Positions 54,436-63,451 are shown, counted from the first letter of the stretch. The stretch: DNA of 64,000 bases from an uncultured Clostridia bacterium (GCA_934444735.1 CAKSDE010000012.1:34555-98554), one strand, 5' to 3'. The notes: generated from the sequence alone by a model not told the origin. Numbers and translations: made by a program.

Positions 54436-56187
54436 TTATTTTATAGGCATTATAATATCAACTGTTGTCTTATTCTCGTCGGAGTATATGCTTACACCGT
54501 ATTCTTCGCCGAATATGAGTTTTATTCTCTGATTAACATTTGAAAGTCCGATATGCTTTGTTTCCTGAATTTCGTCCGAGGAAAGATTGCGTTCGAGTTC
54601 CGCAAGCTTTTCATCGGGTATTTTCGGACCGTTGTCGCAAACGGAAAGTATCAGCATATTATTCATTATCGCCGTGCTGATTCTGATAAGTCCGTCTTTA
54701 CCCGAAAGGTATTTCATGCCGTGTTCTATGGCATTTTCTATAATCGGCTGCAATACGAATTTTACGGTTTTGCAGTCGAGAGTTTCGGGATCGATATTGT
54801 ATTCAACCTTGAATTTATCAGGGTATTTTATAAGCTCTATCGCAAGATATTTTTTTGCATATTCAAGCTCGGTTTCAACGCTTACAATATACTCTTTGGT
54901 ATTTAGCGCGATATAAAGAATATCCGAAATATTTGAGAGCATGGTTGCCGCTTTGCTGTCGCCGTGACATTCCTCCAAAATGAATCCGTTTACAAGGTTG
55001 AGCGAGTTAAAAAGAAAATGCGGATTTATTTGAGTCTGCAAAGCTATTGACTGCACCTTTTTTAACTTTGAAATCTTCTCAACAAGCTCATTTTCGATTT
55101 GCTGATGATTTTTTACGGTATTAAAAAGTGTATCGCTCAAATACATAAGCTCGTTATTTTCATTTGCAGTATTTATTCCGGCATCGCTGTTTATTGCAGA
55201 GGTTTTTATTACAATATCCACTATGGAGCGATAGAAGGAAAATGCTCCGAAGAGTGAAAATATAATTACCATGAGTATTGTCAGCAGGAAATAGACCGCC
55301 ATTATAAATGCGATACGCGTATAGTTCTTTTTATGGCTCGACATGGATAGTGCCGAAACGATTTTGAACTTGTGGTTTTCCGAGGCAATTGAATTGTAGA
55401 TGTACTGATTTGTGGACAACGACGATTCTTCGCGGTAGGTGGTATTTTCCAGCATCTTTAATATACCGTCGCTGTTATATTCAAACGGCTCATACGATGA
55501 GGAATAGATAAGCTCGTCATCATCGTTGAAAAGAAGGACGGTTTCACCGTTATTTATATTCCCGGCATACATCTGATCGCACAAAACACTGCCGTCCACC
55601 GTAAATATGATAAGCCCCGCATTGCGGTCATTTACCAGAAGATTTGCTCCTATATTTATCATTGAGGAATTGTCAACATTGTGAGGTGAAGCGGAAATCA
55701 TAAAGATAACATTGCCGTGATTGTAGAGCGTAAGCCAGGAAGTATCGCGGAACTGCGAAATATCGCTGCTGCCGTAGGTTGATATCACATACCCGTTTTT
55801 GGGGTTATATACCGAAATTGAATTTATGTAAGGGCAGTTTCTCTTTTGTTTGTTTAAAAAAGCCGTATATTCATTGTAGCTGTAGTCCGATTGCAGCTTT
55901 GGCGATACGATATTTGCCGTAAGCGGCGAGGCGATAATGTTATCGGTAATATTATCGATTGTATCAAACGCTTTGTCAAACTGCGTGATTGATTTTATTA
56001 TATTATATCTCTGCGAGGTTGCAATATCCGATTTGATTGAGGAAAGATAAAAATTCAGGGTTATTGCAATAAATATCAGCGCAGGGAGGATTATTACCAG
56101 TACAAGAATCTTGAAATAACGGAAAAATATACTGTTCCATTTATAGTTTCTTATAATCGAGAGAGAATCTTTGAAAAATCGGTTCAT
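54436..56187 (-). CDS. YesM-type sensor histidine kinase
   Basis: 583 aa. Two membrane helices (about 20-45 and 285-312) flank an extracellular sensor domain. The His_kinase domain (QINPHFLFNSLNLVNGFI) carries the phospho-His, and the ATPase domain has NAIEHGMKY and CDNGPKIP. Such kinases sense extracellular sugars or wall stress. ATG 56187 with AAAGGAA is 2 bp after the response-regulator stop, so the pair is co-translated. Confidence 0.93.
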   Translation of the reverse strand: MNRFFKDSLSIIRNYKWNSIFFRYFKILVLVIILPALIFIAITLNFYLSSIKSDIATSQRYNIIKSITQFDKAFDTIDNITDNIIASPLTANIVSPKLQSDYSYNEYTAFLNKQKRNCPYINSISVYNPKNGYVISTYGSSDISQFRDTSWLTLYNHGNVIFMISASPHNVDNSSMINIGANLLVNDRNAGLIIFTVDGSVLCDQMYAGNINNGETVLLFNDDDELIYSSSYEPFEYNSDGILKMLENTTYREESSLSTNQYIYNSIASENHKFKIVSALSMSSHKKNYTRIAFIMAVYFLLTILMVIIFSLFGAFSFYRSIVDIVIKTSAINSDAGINTANENNELMYLSDTLFNTVKNHQQIENELVEKISKLKKVQSIALQTQINPHFLFNSLNLVNGFILEECHGDSKAATMLSNISDILYIALNTKEYIVSVETELEYAKKYLAIELIKYPDKFKVEYNIDPETLDCKTVKFVLQPIIENAIEHGMKYLSGKDGLIRISTAIMNNMLILSVCDNGPKIPDEKLAELERNLSSDEIQETKHIGLSNVNQRIKLIFGEEYGVSIYSDENKTTVDIIMPIK

Positions 56188-56189
56188 GT

Positions 56190-57668
56190 TTATTCCTTTC
56201 CGTTATCGTACCTGTATTTTGAGGGTGTTGTCCCGGTGTAGAGCTTAAAGACTCTGTGGAAATACTGCGCGTCCTTATAACCGACAAGATTGGCTATGGC
56301 GGTTATTTTTATATTGGAATTTATTAAAAGGTCGCGCGCTTTTTCGATTCTTATCTTGGATAAATAATCGATAAATTTTTCGCCTGTGTTCTGCTTAAAA
56401 AGCGAGCTGAAATATCCGGGGCTTAAGGCGACATAATTTGAAACCTCCGAGAGAGTGATATTTTCGGAGTAGTGTTCATTTATATATTCTATCGCGGTGG
56501 ATATTATATCCTTTGAATTATCCTCTGAATCATTGATGTTGCCGATAAGGTCGTTGAAAAAGTCGAACATTTGGTGTACATCGGAAAGGCTCAAAAATTG
56601 TATGCGCAGATCCTCGGGGTTATTCAGGTATACCATGAGCTGCGAAAAAAGCTGACGGCAGAAATTTTCTGCCTCTTTCGGCTCGTTTGAAAATATTTTA
56701 CGCACAATCTGCACCGTGCGTACCGCCTCTGCCGGGCTGTCGTTATGGATATAAGACATAACCATGGAGGAAAGGTGCGATGCGGAATTTTTTGTTATAC
56801 GGTATTTCTTTAAAGCGTCAAGGTTAGGTACAATCTGCAAGGGCGATACCGTTATATTTATCTGCAAAAGAGAACGCATATTTTCCTTTAAAATTTTAAA
56901 ATAGTCGTCTATAATCTCTTTGAACATTGTTTCGGGGAACTGCTGTTTACCTATTACGATGACATCAATCGAATCGTAGACAAACTGCGAAACCGAAAAA
57001 TATGCATAATCGTTTTCGGGTGTGATAAACTTATTGATGGTGCTGTAAAAACGCTCACGTTCGTGTTTCCATGTGTGGGTGAGAAAGTCCTTGAAATTGT
57101 CTATTTTTATATTCATCTGAGCGCAGGGGGAGAGCTTTCGGTCGATATTTATGCCGATCTGACCGAGGTGATATATAAGAGTGCCCGAATCGATTACGCC
57201 GAGAATGTAGCTCGAAAGATACTCCTGGCGCATGAAAGCAATCTCGTCCTCGATAAAGTCGTTGCGCTTTTGCAAAGCCGAGATATGATTGTTTTTATCC
57301 ACTTCATTATACAAAGAAACCATTGCATTAAAAAAGTCATTATATGTAATGGGCTTGGTAACGTAATCGACAACATTGTACTTTATGGCACTTCTTGCAT
57401 ATTCAAAATTACGGAATGCGCTTATAAAGACAAATTTTATCGACGGATATGAGGTGTGGCATATTTTGGAAAGCTCCACACCGGAAATGATAGGTACGCG
57501 TATATCGGTAAGTACCGCGTCAACGTGATTTTTATTTATATATTCCATAGCGTCGGCACCGTTTTCAAAGGTTGCCGCTATTTCAAAGCCGATATTTTCC
57601 CAGTCGAGAATTTTTGTCAGCTGATGGTTCATCTGAGATTCATCTTCTACGATAATAAGTTTATACAT
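56190..57668 (-). CDS. YesN-type response regulator (REC-AraC)
   Basis: 492 aa. REC domain with phospho-acceptor D55 (DAVLTDIRVP), a middle helical region, and two AraC HTH motifs at the C-terminus (LSEVSNYVALSPGYFSSLFK and ITAIANLVGYKDAQYFHRVF). ATG 57668 follows GGAGGACG; the 17-codon upstream extension is rejected. It is divergent from the solute-binding protein gene, whose upstream region has a 21-bp direct repeat suited to an AraC dimer. Confidence 0.93.
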   Translation of the reverse strand: MYKLIIVEDESQMNHQLTKILDWENIGFEIAATFENGADAMEYINKNHVDAVLTDIRVPIISGVELSKICHTSYPSIKFVFISAFRNFEYARSAIKYNVVDYVTKPITYNDFFNAMVSLYNEVDKNNHISALQKRNDFIEDEIAFMRQEYLSSYILGVIDSGTLIYHLGQIGINIDRKLSPCAQMNIKIDNFKDFLTHTWKHERERFYSTINKFITPENDYAYFSVSQFVYDSIDVIVIGKQQFPETMFKEIIDDYFKILKENMRSLLQINITVSPLQIVPNLDALKKYRITKNSASHLSSMVMSYIHNDSPAEAVRTVQIVRKIFSNEPKEAENFCRQLFSQLMVYLNNPEDLRIQFLSLSDVHQMFDFFNDLIGNINDSEDNSKDIISTAIEYINEHYSENITLSEVSNYVALSPGYFSSLFKQNTGEKFIDYLSKIRIEKARDLLINSNIKITAIANLVGYKDAQYFHRVFKLYTGTTPSKYRYDNGKE

Positions 57669-57818
57669 AGCGTCCTCCACAGCAATATCTAAAGAATTTA
57701 TATATATTAAAAGTTTCAATCATATTTTTTTAAAATCCCCTATATTATTTTAACTGTTTTTTTGTTAAAAATCAAGTGCAGAGTGAAAATAAACACAAAA
57801 ACTTAAAGAAATCTTAAA

Positions 57819-57877
57819 ATATTACACTATAATCTTGAAATATTCCACTATACTATGTTGATAATATATGATAAAAT
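57819..57877 (+). promoter_or_regulatory. Putative AraC-type operator and activator-dependent promoter
   Basis: ATATTACACTATA (57819-57831) and ATATTCCACTATA (57840-57852) are 13-bp direct repeats, one mismatch, 21 bp apart (two helical turns). The second abuts a weak -35 (TATACT, 57849-57854) 17 bp before TAAAAT (57872-57877). This is the geometry expected for activation by the divergent YesN-type regulator. Seen in sequence; function inferred. Confidence 0.6.
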
Positions 57878-57936
57878 ATAAGAATAGAAAAGGTACATTG
57901 TGTACAATTCTAAAATTGAAGGAGGAAATGAAAAAA

Positions 57937-59421
57937 ATGAAAATGAAGAGAATAGTTTCGGCAATGCTCGGATTGTCTGTTGCGGCTACAATGGCTGTTG
58001 GACTTTCGGGCTGCGGCGGCGACAAGTCAAGCGGTGATACGCTTGTTTGGTACGTAATCGGGGATAAGCCCGATGCACACGAAAAAGTAATGGCAAAGGC
58101 GAATGAGATCATAAAAGAAAAGATCGGTATGACTTTGGATCTGCAATATATCGATTCGGCATCATTTACCGAAAAGATGAAGATGAAGATGGCTTCGGGC
58201 GAAGCATATGATCTGGCATTTACAGGTTATGTAAATGATTATCAGACAGCGGTTCAGATGGGCGGCTTGTACGATATTACAGATTTGATTAAGGAAACGG
58301 GTCTTGACCAGGTTATCGAGGATTATTATCTTGAATCAGCAACAATAAACGGCAGGATTTACGGTATCCCGAATATTCAGGTTATCTCGAATCCGACGGA
58401 TATTGAAATCTTTGACAGTGCGGCTGAAGGCGCGGATATTGAGGGTGATCTGGCTGAAATTGAAGAAAAGTCAAACATTCACGCTACATATGAGCAGCTG
58501 CAGGAGGTTATGGGCGTTTATGACAGAATGTTCAAAAAGGTTCATGACGCACACCCTGAGCTCTACACATGGAACCCGGGAAATAATATGGCGGTTGTCG
58601 GATATGAAGATATTGCCGGTGGAGTAGGCTTGAGAAAAGACGGAACAAGCGATAAGCTTGAGATCATATATGAAACAGACGAATGGAAGCTCGGCGAAGA
58701 AAAGATGAACGAGTGGTTTAAGGCAGGGTATATCAGAAGTGATATTGCCAGTGTCGGAAACGCATACTCGGGAACAGAGGAAAGAAAGAAAATCGCATTT
58801 ACAAACGGTACATGGAAACCCGGTCAGGATGTTTATGTTGTAAGACAGTACGGTGAAAACTATAAGTACGCTCAGTTGTTTGATCCGTATGTATCAAGAA
58901 AAAGCGCGCTCCTTACAATGATTTCTGTCGGTGCAAACACAAAGCACCCGAAAGAGGCTGTTGAGCTTATTAAGCTTATGAATACCGATACAGAGCTTTA
59001 TAACATAATCTGCTGGGGTATTGAAGGCGAAACATATACAAAGAATGATGACGGAACGGTTACAATTGTTAAAGGCGGCGGATATGATGATATCGGTCAG
59101 AATGCTTGGAAGTACGGTAACCAGTTTAACGGATTCAGACAGGAAGGTCAGGCAGAAGACGTTTGGGAAGAAACTGCAAGAATGAATGACGAGGCTGATA
59201 AGTCACCGTTGATCGGTTTTGTACCTGATCTTACAGACATTCAGTCTGAAATTGCAAACATTGCAAATGTTGATGCAGAATTTAAAGCTAAGAGAGGCTT
59301 TGGTACAGAGGCGCTGTCCGAGTGGTTCGATGATTACGATCAGAAGATGAAGACAGCAGGTATCGAAAAGGTACGAGATGAATTGCAGAAGCAGTATGAT
59401 GAGTGGAAAGCTTCAAAGTAA
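57937..59421 (+). CDS. Extracellular solute-binding lipoprotein (sugar type, about 500 aa)
   Basis: About 494 aa. The signal peptide ends with lipobox LSGC, then GGDKSSGDTLVWYVIGDKP begins a large family-1 solute-binding fold of the kind often carrying a DUF3502-like C-terminus. Start chosen at ATG 57937; GGAGG at 57921-57925 leaves 57928 (too close) and 57943 as alternatives. Oligosaccharide ABC binding proteins with YesM/YesN neighbours normally precede two permease genes; here none follows, only a repeat element. Confidence 0.87.
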   Translation: MKMKRIVSAMLGLSVAATMAVGLSGCGGDKSSGDTLVWYVIGDKPDAHEKVMAKANEIIKEKIGMTLDLQYIDSASFTEKMKMKMASGEAYDLAFTGYVNDYQTAVQMGGLYDITDLIKETGLDQVIEDYYLESATINGRIYGIPNIQVISNPTDIEIFDSAAEGADIEGDLAEIEEKSNIHATYEQLQEVMGVYDRMFKKVHDAHPELYTWNPGNNMAVVGYEDIAGGVGLRKDGTSDKLEIIYETDEWKLGEEKMNEWFKAGYIRSDIASVGNAYSGTEERKKIAFTNGTWKPGQDVYVVRQYGENYKYAQLFDPYVSRKSALLTMISVGANTKHPKEAVELIKLMNTDTELYNIICWGIEGETYTKNDDGTVTIVKGGGYDDIGQNAWKYGNQFNGFRQEGQAEDVWEETARMNDEADKSPLIGFVPDLTDIQSEIANIANVDAEFKAKRGFGTEALSEWFDDYDQKMKTAGIEKVRDELQKQYDEWKASK

Positions 59422-59429
59422 TTAAAAAA

Positions 59430-59721
59430 GGGGCTGTTAAAAAACTCCGGAACGCAAGAAAAGAAGCAAAATACACATACTATAGGAAATGTATTATAAT
59501 GTTTGGATTTTGTTAAAGTAGAAAAATCAAAAAAATATGATTTTTCATGTAATTATTTCTTTTCTTGCTATCAACAAACTTCGCCGCTTGACGTACCTGC
59601 GTACGCCGTCGGGTAACCCAAAGCAAAAGCTTTGGCTCAGTTTGTTAATTCCAAAGCTTTTTTCCTATCCCCAAAGATTAAGGGGTTGTTTAAAAAGTCG
59701 ATTGACTTTTTAAACAACCCC
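59430..59721 (+). repeat. MITE-like non-coding element, full copy B
   Basis: About 292 bp homologous to 2160-2450: left end GGGGCTGTTAAAAAACTCCG, internal GCAAGAAAAGAAG with TTCTTTTCTTGC, AACAAACTTCGCC...CAGTTTGTT, and a core with CGTAC/GTACG (59587-59611). The right end is again a TCAATTGA-type palindrome but with different arms (GGGGTTGTTTAAA). It begins 8 bp after the binding-protein stop and occupies most of the 415-bp gap. Confidence 0.8.
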
Positions 59722-59727
59722 TTTTTT
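59682..59727 (+). terminator. Palindromic terminator, TCAATTGA family (copy 6)
   Basis: 40-bp inverted repeat with arm GGGGTTGTTTAAAAAGTCGA, one G-T wobble at the centre, followed by TTTTTTGC. Right edge of repeat copy B. Confidence 0.85.
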
Positions 59728-59757
59728 GCTGTTTTTTTAAATTTTTTCCAAAAACAC

Positions 59758-59786
59758 TTGACAGGCTAATAATTATTAGCTATAAT
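59758..59786 (+). promoter_or_regulatory. Promoter with palindromic operator in the spacer
   Basis: TTGACA (59758-59763), 17-bp spacer, TATAAT (59781-59786). The spacer is a perfect 16-bp palindrome, GCTAATAA/TTATTAGC (59765-59780). Further GCTAA/TTAGC half-sites follow at about 59791 and 59802. A repressor bound here would block RNA polymerase. Confidence 0.75.
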
Positions 59787-59836
59787 ATAAGCTAAAGGTG
59801 ATTAGCCTTGAAATAAGTTTAGGAGAGTGATTTTTT

Positions 59837-60550
59837 ATGAAGTACATTTTGAGCGAAAAATACGATACACCGGAGCTGATGGCAAAAATTATGGGGCCGA
59901 ATCCGATAAAGCTGGAGGAAGAGCTGATGATAGGGCATAAAACCGAAAAAGGTGCGCTTGTCTGTGATTTGGGGAGCGGTCAGGGGTTGACATCGGTATT
60001 TTTGGCAAAAGAATACGGCTTTAGGGTATATGCGGCGGATTTATGGAGTGATCCGAAAGAAAACATGGAATTTTTTGAACAAATGGGTGTGGCAGATAAA
60101 ATAACACCGGTAAAAGCCGATGCGACAAACCTTAACTTTGAAAAAGAGCTGTTTGACGCTGTTGTAAGCACCGATTCATATAATTATTTCGGCAGGGACA
60201 GTGAATATCTCGATTCAAAACTGTTGCCATATGTAAAGCACGGCGGGTATATCTATATTGCAATCCCGGGAATGAAAAAGGACTGTCATGAAAATTTGCC
60301 GCAGGAGCTGCTGCTTTCATGGACTCCCGAACAGCTTGATTATATGCATGATATTGACTACTGGCGCGCGATAACAGAGAGCTGCAAAGGGGCACAGCTC
60401 GTGGAGATTTCGGAGATGGAATCAAATGAGGAGGTATGGAATGATTGGTTAAGGCAAGAGAATGAATATGCGATAGGCGACAGAAAATCAATGGAGGCGG
60501 GCGGTGGAAAATATCTGAATTTTATAAAGATCGTGTTGAGGAAAAAATAA
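59837..60550 (+). CDS. SAM-dependent methyltransferase
   Basis: 237 aa class I methyltransferase: motif I LVCDLGSGQGLTS (about residue 40), acidic motif II in YAADLWSD, DAVVSTDSYNYFG as motif IV region. Substrate unknown; such stand-alone enzymes often modify small molecules. ATG 59837 follows AGGAGAG. Its tightly operator-bound promoter suggests inducible expression. Confidence 0.82.
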   Translation: MKYILSEKYDTPELMAKIMGPNPIKLEEELMIGHKTEKGALVCDLGSGQGLTSVFLAKEYGFRVYAADLWSDPKENMEFFEQMGVADKITPVKADATNLNFEKELFDAVVSTDSYNYFGRDSEYLDSKLLPYVKHGGYIYIAIPGMKKDCHENLPQELLLSWTPEQLDYMHDIDYWRAITESCKGAQLVEISEMESNEEVWNDWLRQENEYAIGDRKSMEAGGGKYLNFIKIVLRKK

Positions 60551-60570
60551 TAAAATCCGTTTATGCGGTG

Positions 60571-60594
60571 GGCGGCTTTTGCCGCCTTTTTTAT
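60571..60594 (+). terminator. Intrinsic terminator of the methyltransferase gene
   Basis: GGCGGC-TTTT-GCCGCC followed by TTTTTTATT. Confidence 0.88.
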
Positions 60595-60711
60595 TGCTCC
60601 AAAAGCACGTTTACCCGAATTTAATTGTCATACAGCGGTGTATTGCGAAAAAATACAAATGTAAATGGCATAATAGTACAAAATTTTATTTTATTTTGTC
60701 AGATTATTCTA

Positions 60712-60740
60712 TTCAAAACAGATAGCAATTTAAGTATAAT
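60712..60740 (+). promoter_or_regulatory. Promoter of the transaldolase-ROK-SIS operon
   Basis: TTCAAA (60712-60717), 17-bp spacer, TATAAT (60735-60740). Confidence 0.6.
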
Positions 60741-60801
60741 AAAAATTAAGAGTATAAAAGCTCTGTGAAAAAATGCATACTTAAAAAAGGAGTTGTTTAA
60801 T

Positions 60802-61452
60802 ATGAAAATGTTTATCGATACGGCGAATGTTGATGAAATAAAGGCGGCGAACGAATTGGGGGCAATATGCGGTGTAACGACGAATCCGTCACTCATTGCA
60901 AAAGAGGGAAAGGTATTCAAAGATGTGGTAAAAGAGATAACATCTATTGTTGACGGACCGATTTCGGCGGAGGTTATAAGCCTTGAGGCTGAAAAGATGG
61001 TATCGGAGGCGCTGGAGCTTTCAAAGATACACAAAAACATAGTTATAAAAATCCCGATGACGGCAGAAGGGTTAAAGGCGGTAAAAAGGCTTTCAAAAGA
61101 GGGAATAAAAACAAATGTTACTCTGATATTCAGCCCTGCACAGGCACTATTGGCGGCGCGTGCCGGGGCGACATATGTAAGTCCGTTTGTCGGACGGCTC
61201 AATGACATTTCGGCAAACGGAAACAGCCTGATTGAGTCGATTGCGGCGATTTTTGAGATGCATGACATAAAGACGGAGATTATAGCGGCAAGCATCAGAA
61301 GCCCGGAAGATGTCGTGGACGCGGCTTTGGCAGGCGCTCATATTGCGACAATTCCTTATAAGGTGATTTGCCAGATGATTTGCCATCCGCTTACCGATGC
61401 AGGGATAGAGCGCTTTTTGAAAGATTGGGAAAGTGTGCCGAAGAGAGGTTGA
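60802..61452 (+). CDS. Transaldolase / fructose-6-phosphate aldolase family protein
   Basis: About 216 aa, short TalC/FSA form. MKMFIDTANVDEIKAANELG, GVTTNPSLIAKEG and the Schiff-base lysine K83 in NIVIKIPMT are diagnostic. It either transfers dihydroxyacetone units (transaldolase) or cleaves fructose 6-phosphate; sequence alone does not separate these. ATG 60802 follows AAAAGGAG. First gene of an operon with a ROK kinase and a SIS isomerase. Confidence 0.9.
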   Translation: MKMFIDTANVDEIKAANELGAICGVTTNPSLIAKEGKVFKDVVKEITSIVDGPISAEVISLEAEKMVSEALELSKIHKNIVIKIPMTAEGLKAVKRLSKEGIKTNVTLIFSPAQALLAARAGATYVSPFVGRLNDISANGNSLIESIAAIFEMHDIKTEIIAASIRSPEDVVDAALAGAHIATIPYKVICQMICHPLTDAGIERFLKDWESVPKRG

Positions 61453-61456
61453 TTAT

Positions 61457-62395
61457 ATGTTTACAGGGATTGACATCGGCGGAACAAAATGCGCAGTAAT
61501 TGTCGGCGATGAGTGCGGTATAAAAGAAAAAATCCGATTTGACACAACCGATGTGGACGAAACGCTCGGAAATATTATAAATGTTACAGAAAAAATCGGA
61601 GTCGGAAAAGCGATAGGAATAAGCTGCGGTGGACCGCTTGATTCAAAAAAAGGCGTGATTATGTCACCGCCAAACCTGCCCGGTTGGGATAACATTGAAA
61701 TTGTAAAGATTTTGGAAGAAAAGTTTAAAGTGAGCGTGGGGATTCAGAATGATGCGAACGCGTGTGTGCTTGCGGAATGGAGATTCGGAGCCGGAAAGGA
61801 AAGTAAAAACATGATTTTCCTGACCTTCGGAACAGGCATGGGCGCGGGCTTGATTCTGGACGGTAAGCTCTATTCCGGAACGAACGATATGGCGGGTGAA
61901 ATCGGGCATATCAGAATGGAGAAATACGGCCCTGTCGGATACGGAAAGGCAGGCTCCTTTGAAGGATTCTGTTCAGGCGGCGGAATTGCGCAAATAGGCA
62001 AAATGATTGCAAGGGAAAAGCTGCAATGCGGAGAAGGTGTGCCGTTTTGTAAAAATTTTGACGAGCTTGATAACATTACAGCCAAAAATATTGCGGAATC
62101 CGCAAAATCGGGAGATAGAGCGGCATTGACTGTATATGATATCTGCGCAGAAAAGCTCGGTGCAGGGCTTTCGATACTGATTGATATTTTAAATCCCGAA
62201 AAAATAGTAATCGGCAGTATTTTTGAGCGGAGCGGAGAACTGATGCGTGAAAAAATGCAGCAGATAATAGAAAAAGAAGCGCTTTTTTATGCGAGGAATG
62301 TGTGCGAGATTGTACCGGCAAAGCTGGGAGATTCGATAGGCGATTGGGCGGCGATTGCTGTTGCGGCAGATGTTTTTGAAAAAAATAACAGATGA
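61457..62395 (+). CDS. ROK family sugar kinase lacking the zinc-finger cysteines
   Basis: 312 aa. Phosphate-binding GIDIGGTKCAVIVGD, catalytic Asp in QNDANACVLAE, FGTGMGAGLILDGK and GEIGHIRM are present. The usual ROK zinc motif (CxCGxxGCxE) is replaced by YGPVGYGKAGSFEGFCSG, with only one Cys. Several Clostridial ROK proteins share such a loop, but it is unusual for glucokinases. It starts 4 bp after the transaldolase stop. Substrate unknown; it has no HTH, so it is a kinase rather than a repressor. Confidence 0.87.
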   Translation: MFTGIDIGGTKCAVIVGDECGIKEKIRFDTTDVDETLGNIINVTEKIGVGKAIGISCGGPLDSKKGVIMSPPNLPGWDNIEIVKILEEKFKVSVGIQNDANACVLAEWRFGAGKESKNMIFLTFGTGMGAGLILDGKLYSGTNDMAGEIGHIRMEKYGPVGYGKAGSFEGFCSGGGIAQIGKMIAREKLQCGEGVPFCKNFDELDNITAKNIAESAKSGDRAALTVYDICAEKLGAGLSILIDILNPEKIVIGSIFERSGELMREKMQQIIEKEALFYARNVCEIVPAKLGDSIGDWAAIAVAADVFEKNNR

Positions 62396-62406
62396 GGTGA
62401 AAAGGC

Positions 62407-62994
62407 ATGGAAGAATTGTTGGAAAGATACCCCAAGCTTTCGGTATGCCGCGAGGATATCGAAAAGGCGAGCCGATTGATTTATGATACATACAAAAACG
62501 GCGGCAAGGTGCTTGTATGCGGAAACGGCGGAAGTGCGGCGGACGGTGAGCATATTGTCGGCGAGCTGATGAAGGGATTCCTGAAAAAAAGGGAAGTGAG
62601 CGACGAGAGAATACCGGAGAGCTTACGCAAAAATATGCAGGGCTCGCTCCCGGCAATATCACTCCCGAGCCAGTGTGCGGTGCTGTCGGCATTTGTCAAC
62701 GATGTCGAGCCGGAGATGATGTATGCGCAGTTGGTTTACGGCTATGCAAAGGAGAATGATTTGGTTATAGGCATATCGACATCGGGAAATTCAAAAAATG
62801 TTGTAAATGCGGTCAAAGTGGCAAAATGCATGGGGGTTAAGACGCTATCCCTGACGGGGGAGAAAGAAAGCAAGCTCTCGGGATTGTCCGATGTTACAGT
62901 AAAAGTACCCGAAACAGAAACCTTTAAGGTGCAGGAGCTGCATTTGCCGGTATATCATTACCTTTGTGCGTATGTGGAGAATATGCTTTTCTAA
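62407..62994 (+). CDS. SIS-domain phosphosugar isomerase (GmhA-like)
   Basis: 195 aa SIS protein. GKVLVCGNGGSAADGEHIVGEL, VGISTSGNSKNVVNAV and the C-terminal VQELHLPVYHYLC match sedoheptulose-7-phosphate isomerase GmhA, which makes D-glycero-D-manno-heptose 7-phosphate. A neighbouring transaldolase could supply sedoheptulose 7-phosphate, so the operon may make a heptose for surface glycans. ATG 62407 follows GAGGTGAAAAGG, 12 bp after the ROK gene. Confidence 0.85.
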   Translation: MEELLERYPKLSVCREDIEKASRLIYDTYKNGGKVLVCGNGGSAADGEHIVGELMKGFLKKREVSDERIPESLRKNMQGSLPAISLPSQCAVLSAFVNDVEPEMMYAQLVYGYAKENDLVIGISTSGNSKNVVNAVKVAKCMGVKTLSLTGEKESKLSGLSDVTVKVPETETFKVQELHLPVYHYLCAYVENMLF

Positions 62995-63280
62995 GATAGT
63001 CTGCTGTGACGTAATGTTGCAGCGGATTTTTTAGTGGCGGATGGCACAAAAAAATCAGAGCAAACAATATAAAGCTTGCTCTGATGTGGTGCGAGTGTTC
63101 TTACAGGACTTAACGAAAAACGCAGTAAAATCAAGGGTTTCAGACAGTCGATAAACGGTATTAACCTAAGAATTAAATATTTTTCTTTTCAAAATACGCT
63201 TCGATACTAAAAATCGGAGCTATTTTTTTACCTCAAAACAGATAGATACAACTACAAAATTTTTGAAAGGAATTTTGAAA
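62995..63280. other. Intergenic junction between chromosomal genes and a likely mobile element
   Basis: 286 bp without a gene. A hairpin ATCAGAGCAA (63054-63063)/TTGCTCTGAT (63076-63085) has its T-run on the minus strand (TTTTTTTGTG), so it would terminate transcripts coming from the right. No tRNA or clear att repeat is visible. Character changes here: downstream genes are typical of integrative elements. Confidence 0.5.
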
Positions 63281-63451
63281 ATGAAACAGAAAAATAATGA
63301 GCAGCTATGCCCTAAATGTCAGACGGGCTACGATACATATTTACTCGATAATAAAAGTCCGTTTTGTCCATACATTCATTGCCACAAGGGAACGAGCTGC
63401 GCAATGTTCAAACCGTTAAAAGAAAATACAGACCGAGAGCGTCAGGATTGA
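63281..63451 (+). CDS. Small Cys-rich protein, zinc-ribbon-like
   Basis: 56 aa with cysteines C10, C13, C29, C34 and C40 (CPKC, then FCPYIHCHKGTSC), likely binding zinc. ATG 63281 follows GAAAGGAA. Proteins of this kind are often found next to replication and HTH genes of Clostridial integrative elements, as here (51 bp before the next gene). Function unknown. Confidence 0.6.
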   Translation: MKQKNNEQLCPKCQTGYDTYLLDNKSPFCPYIHCHKGTSCAMFKPLKENTDRERQD

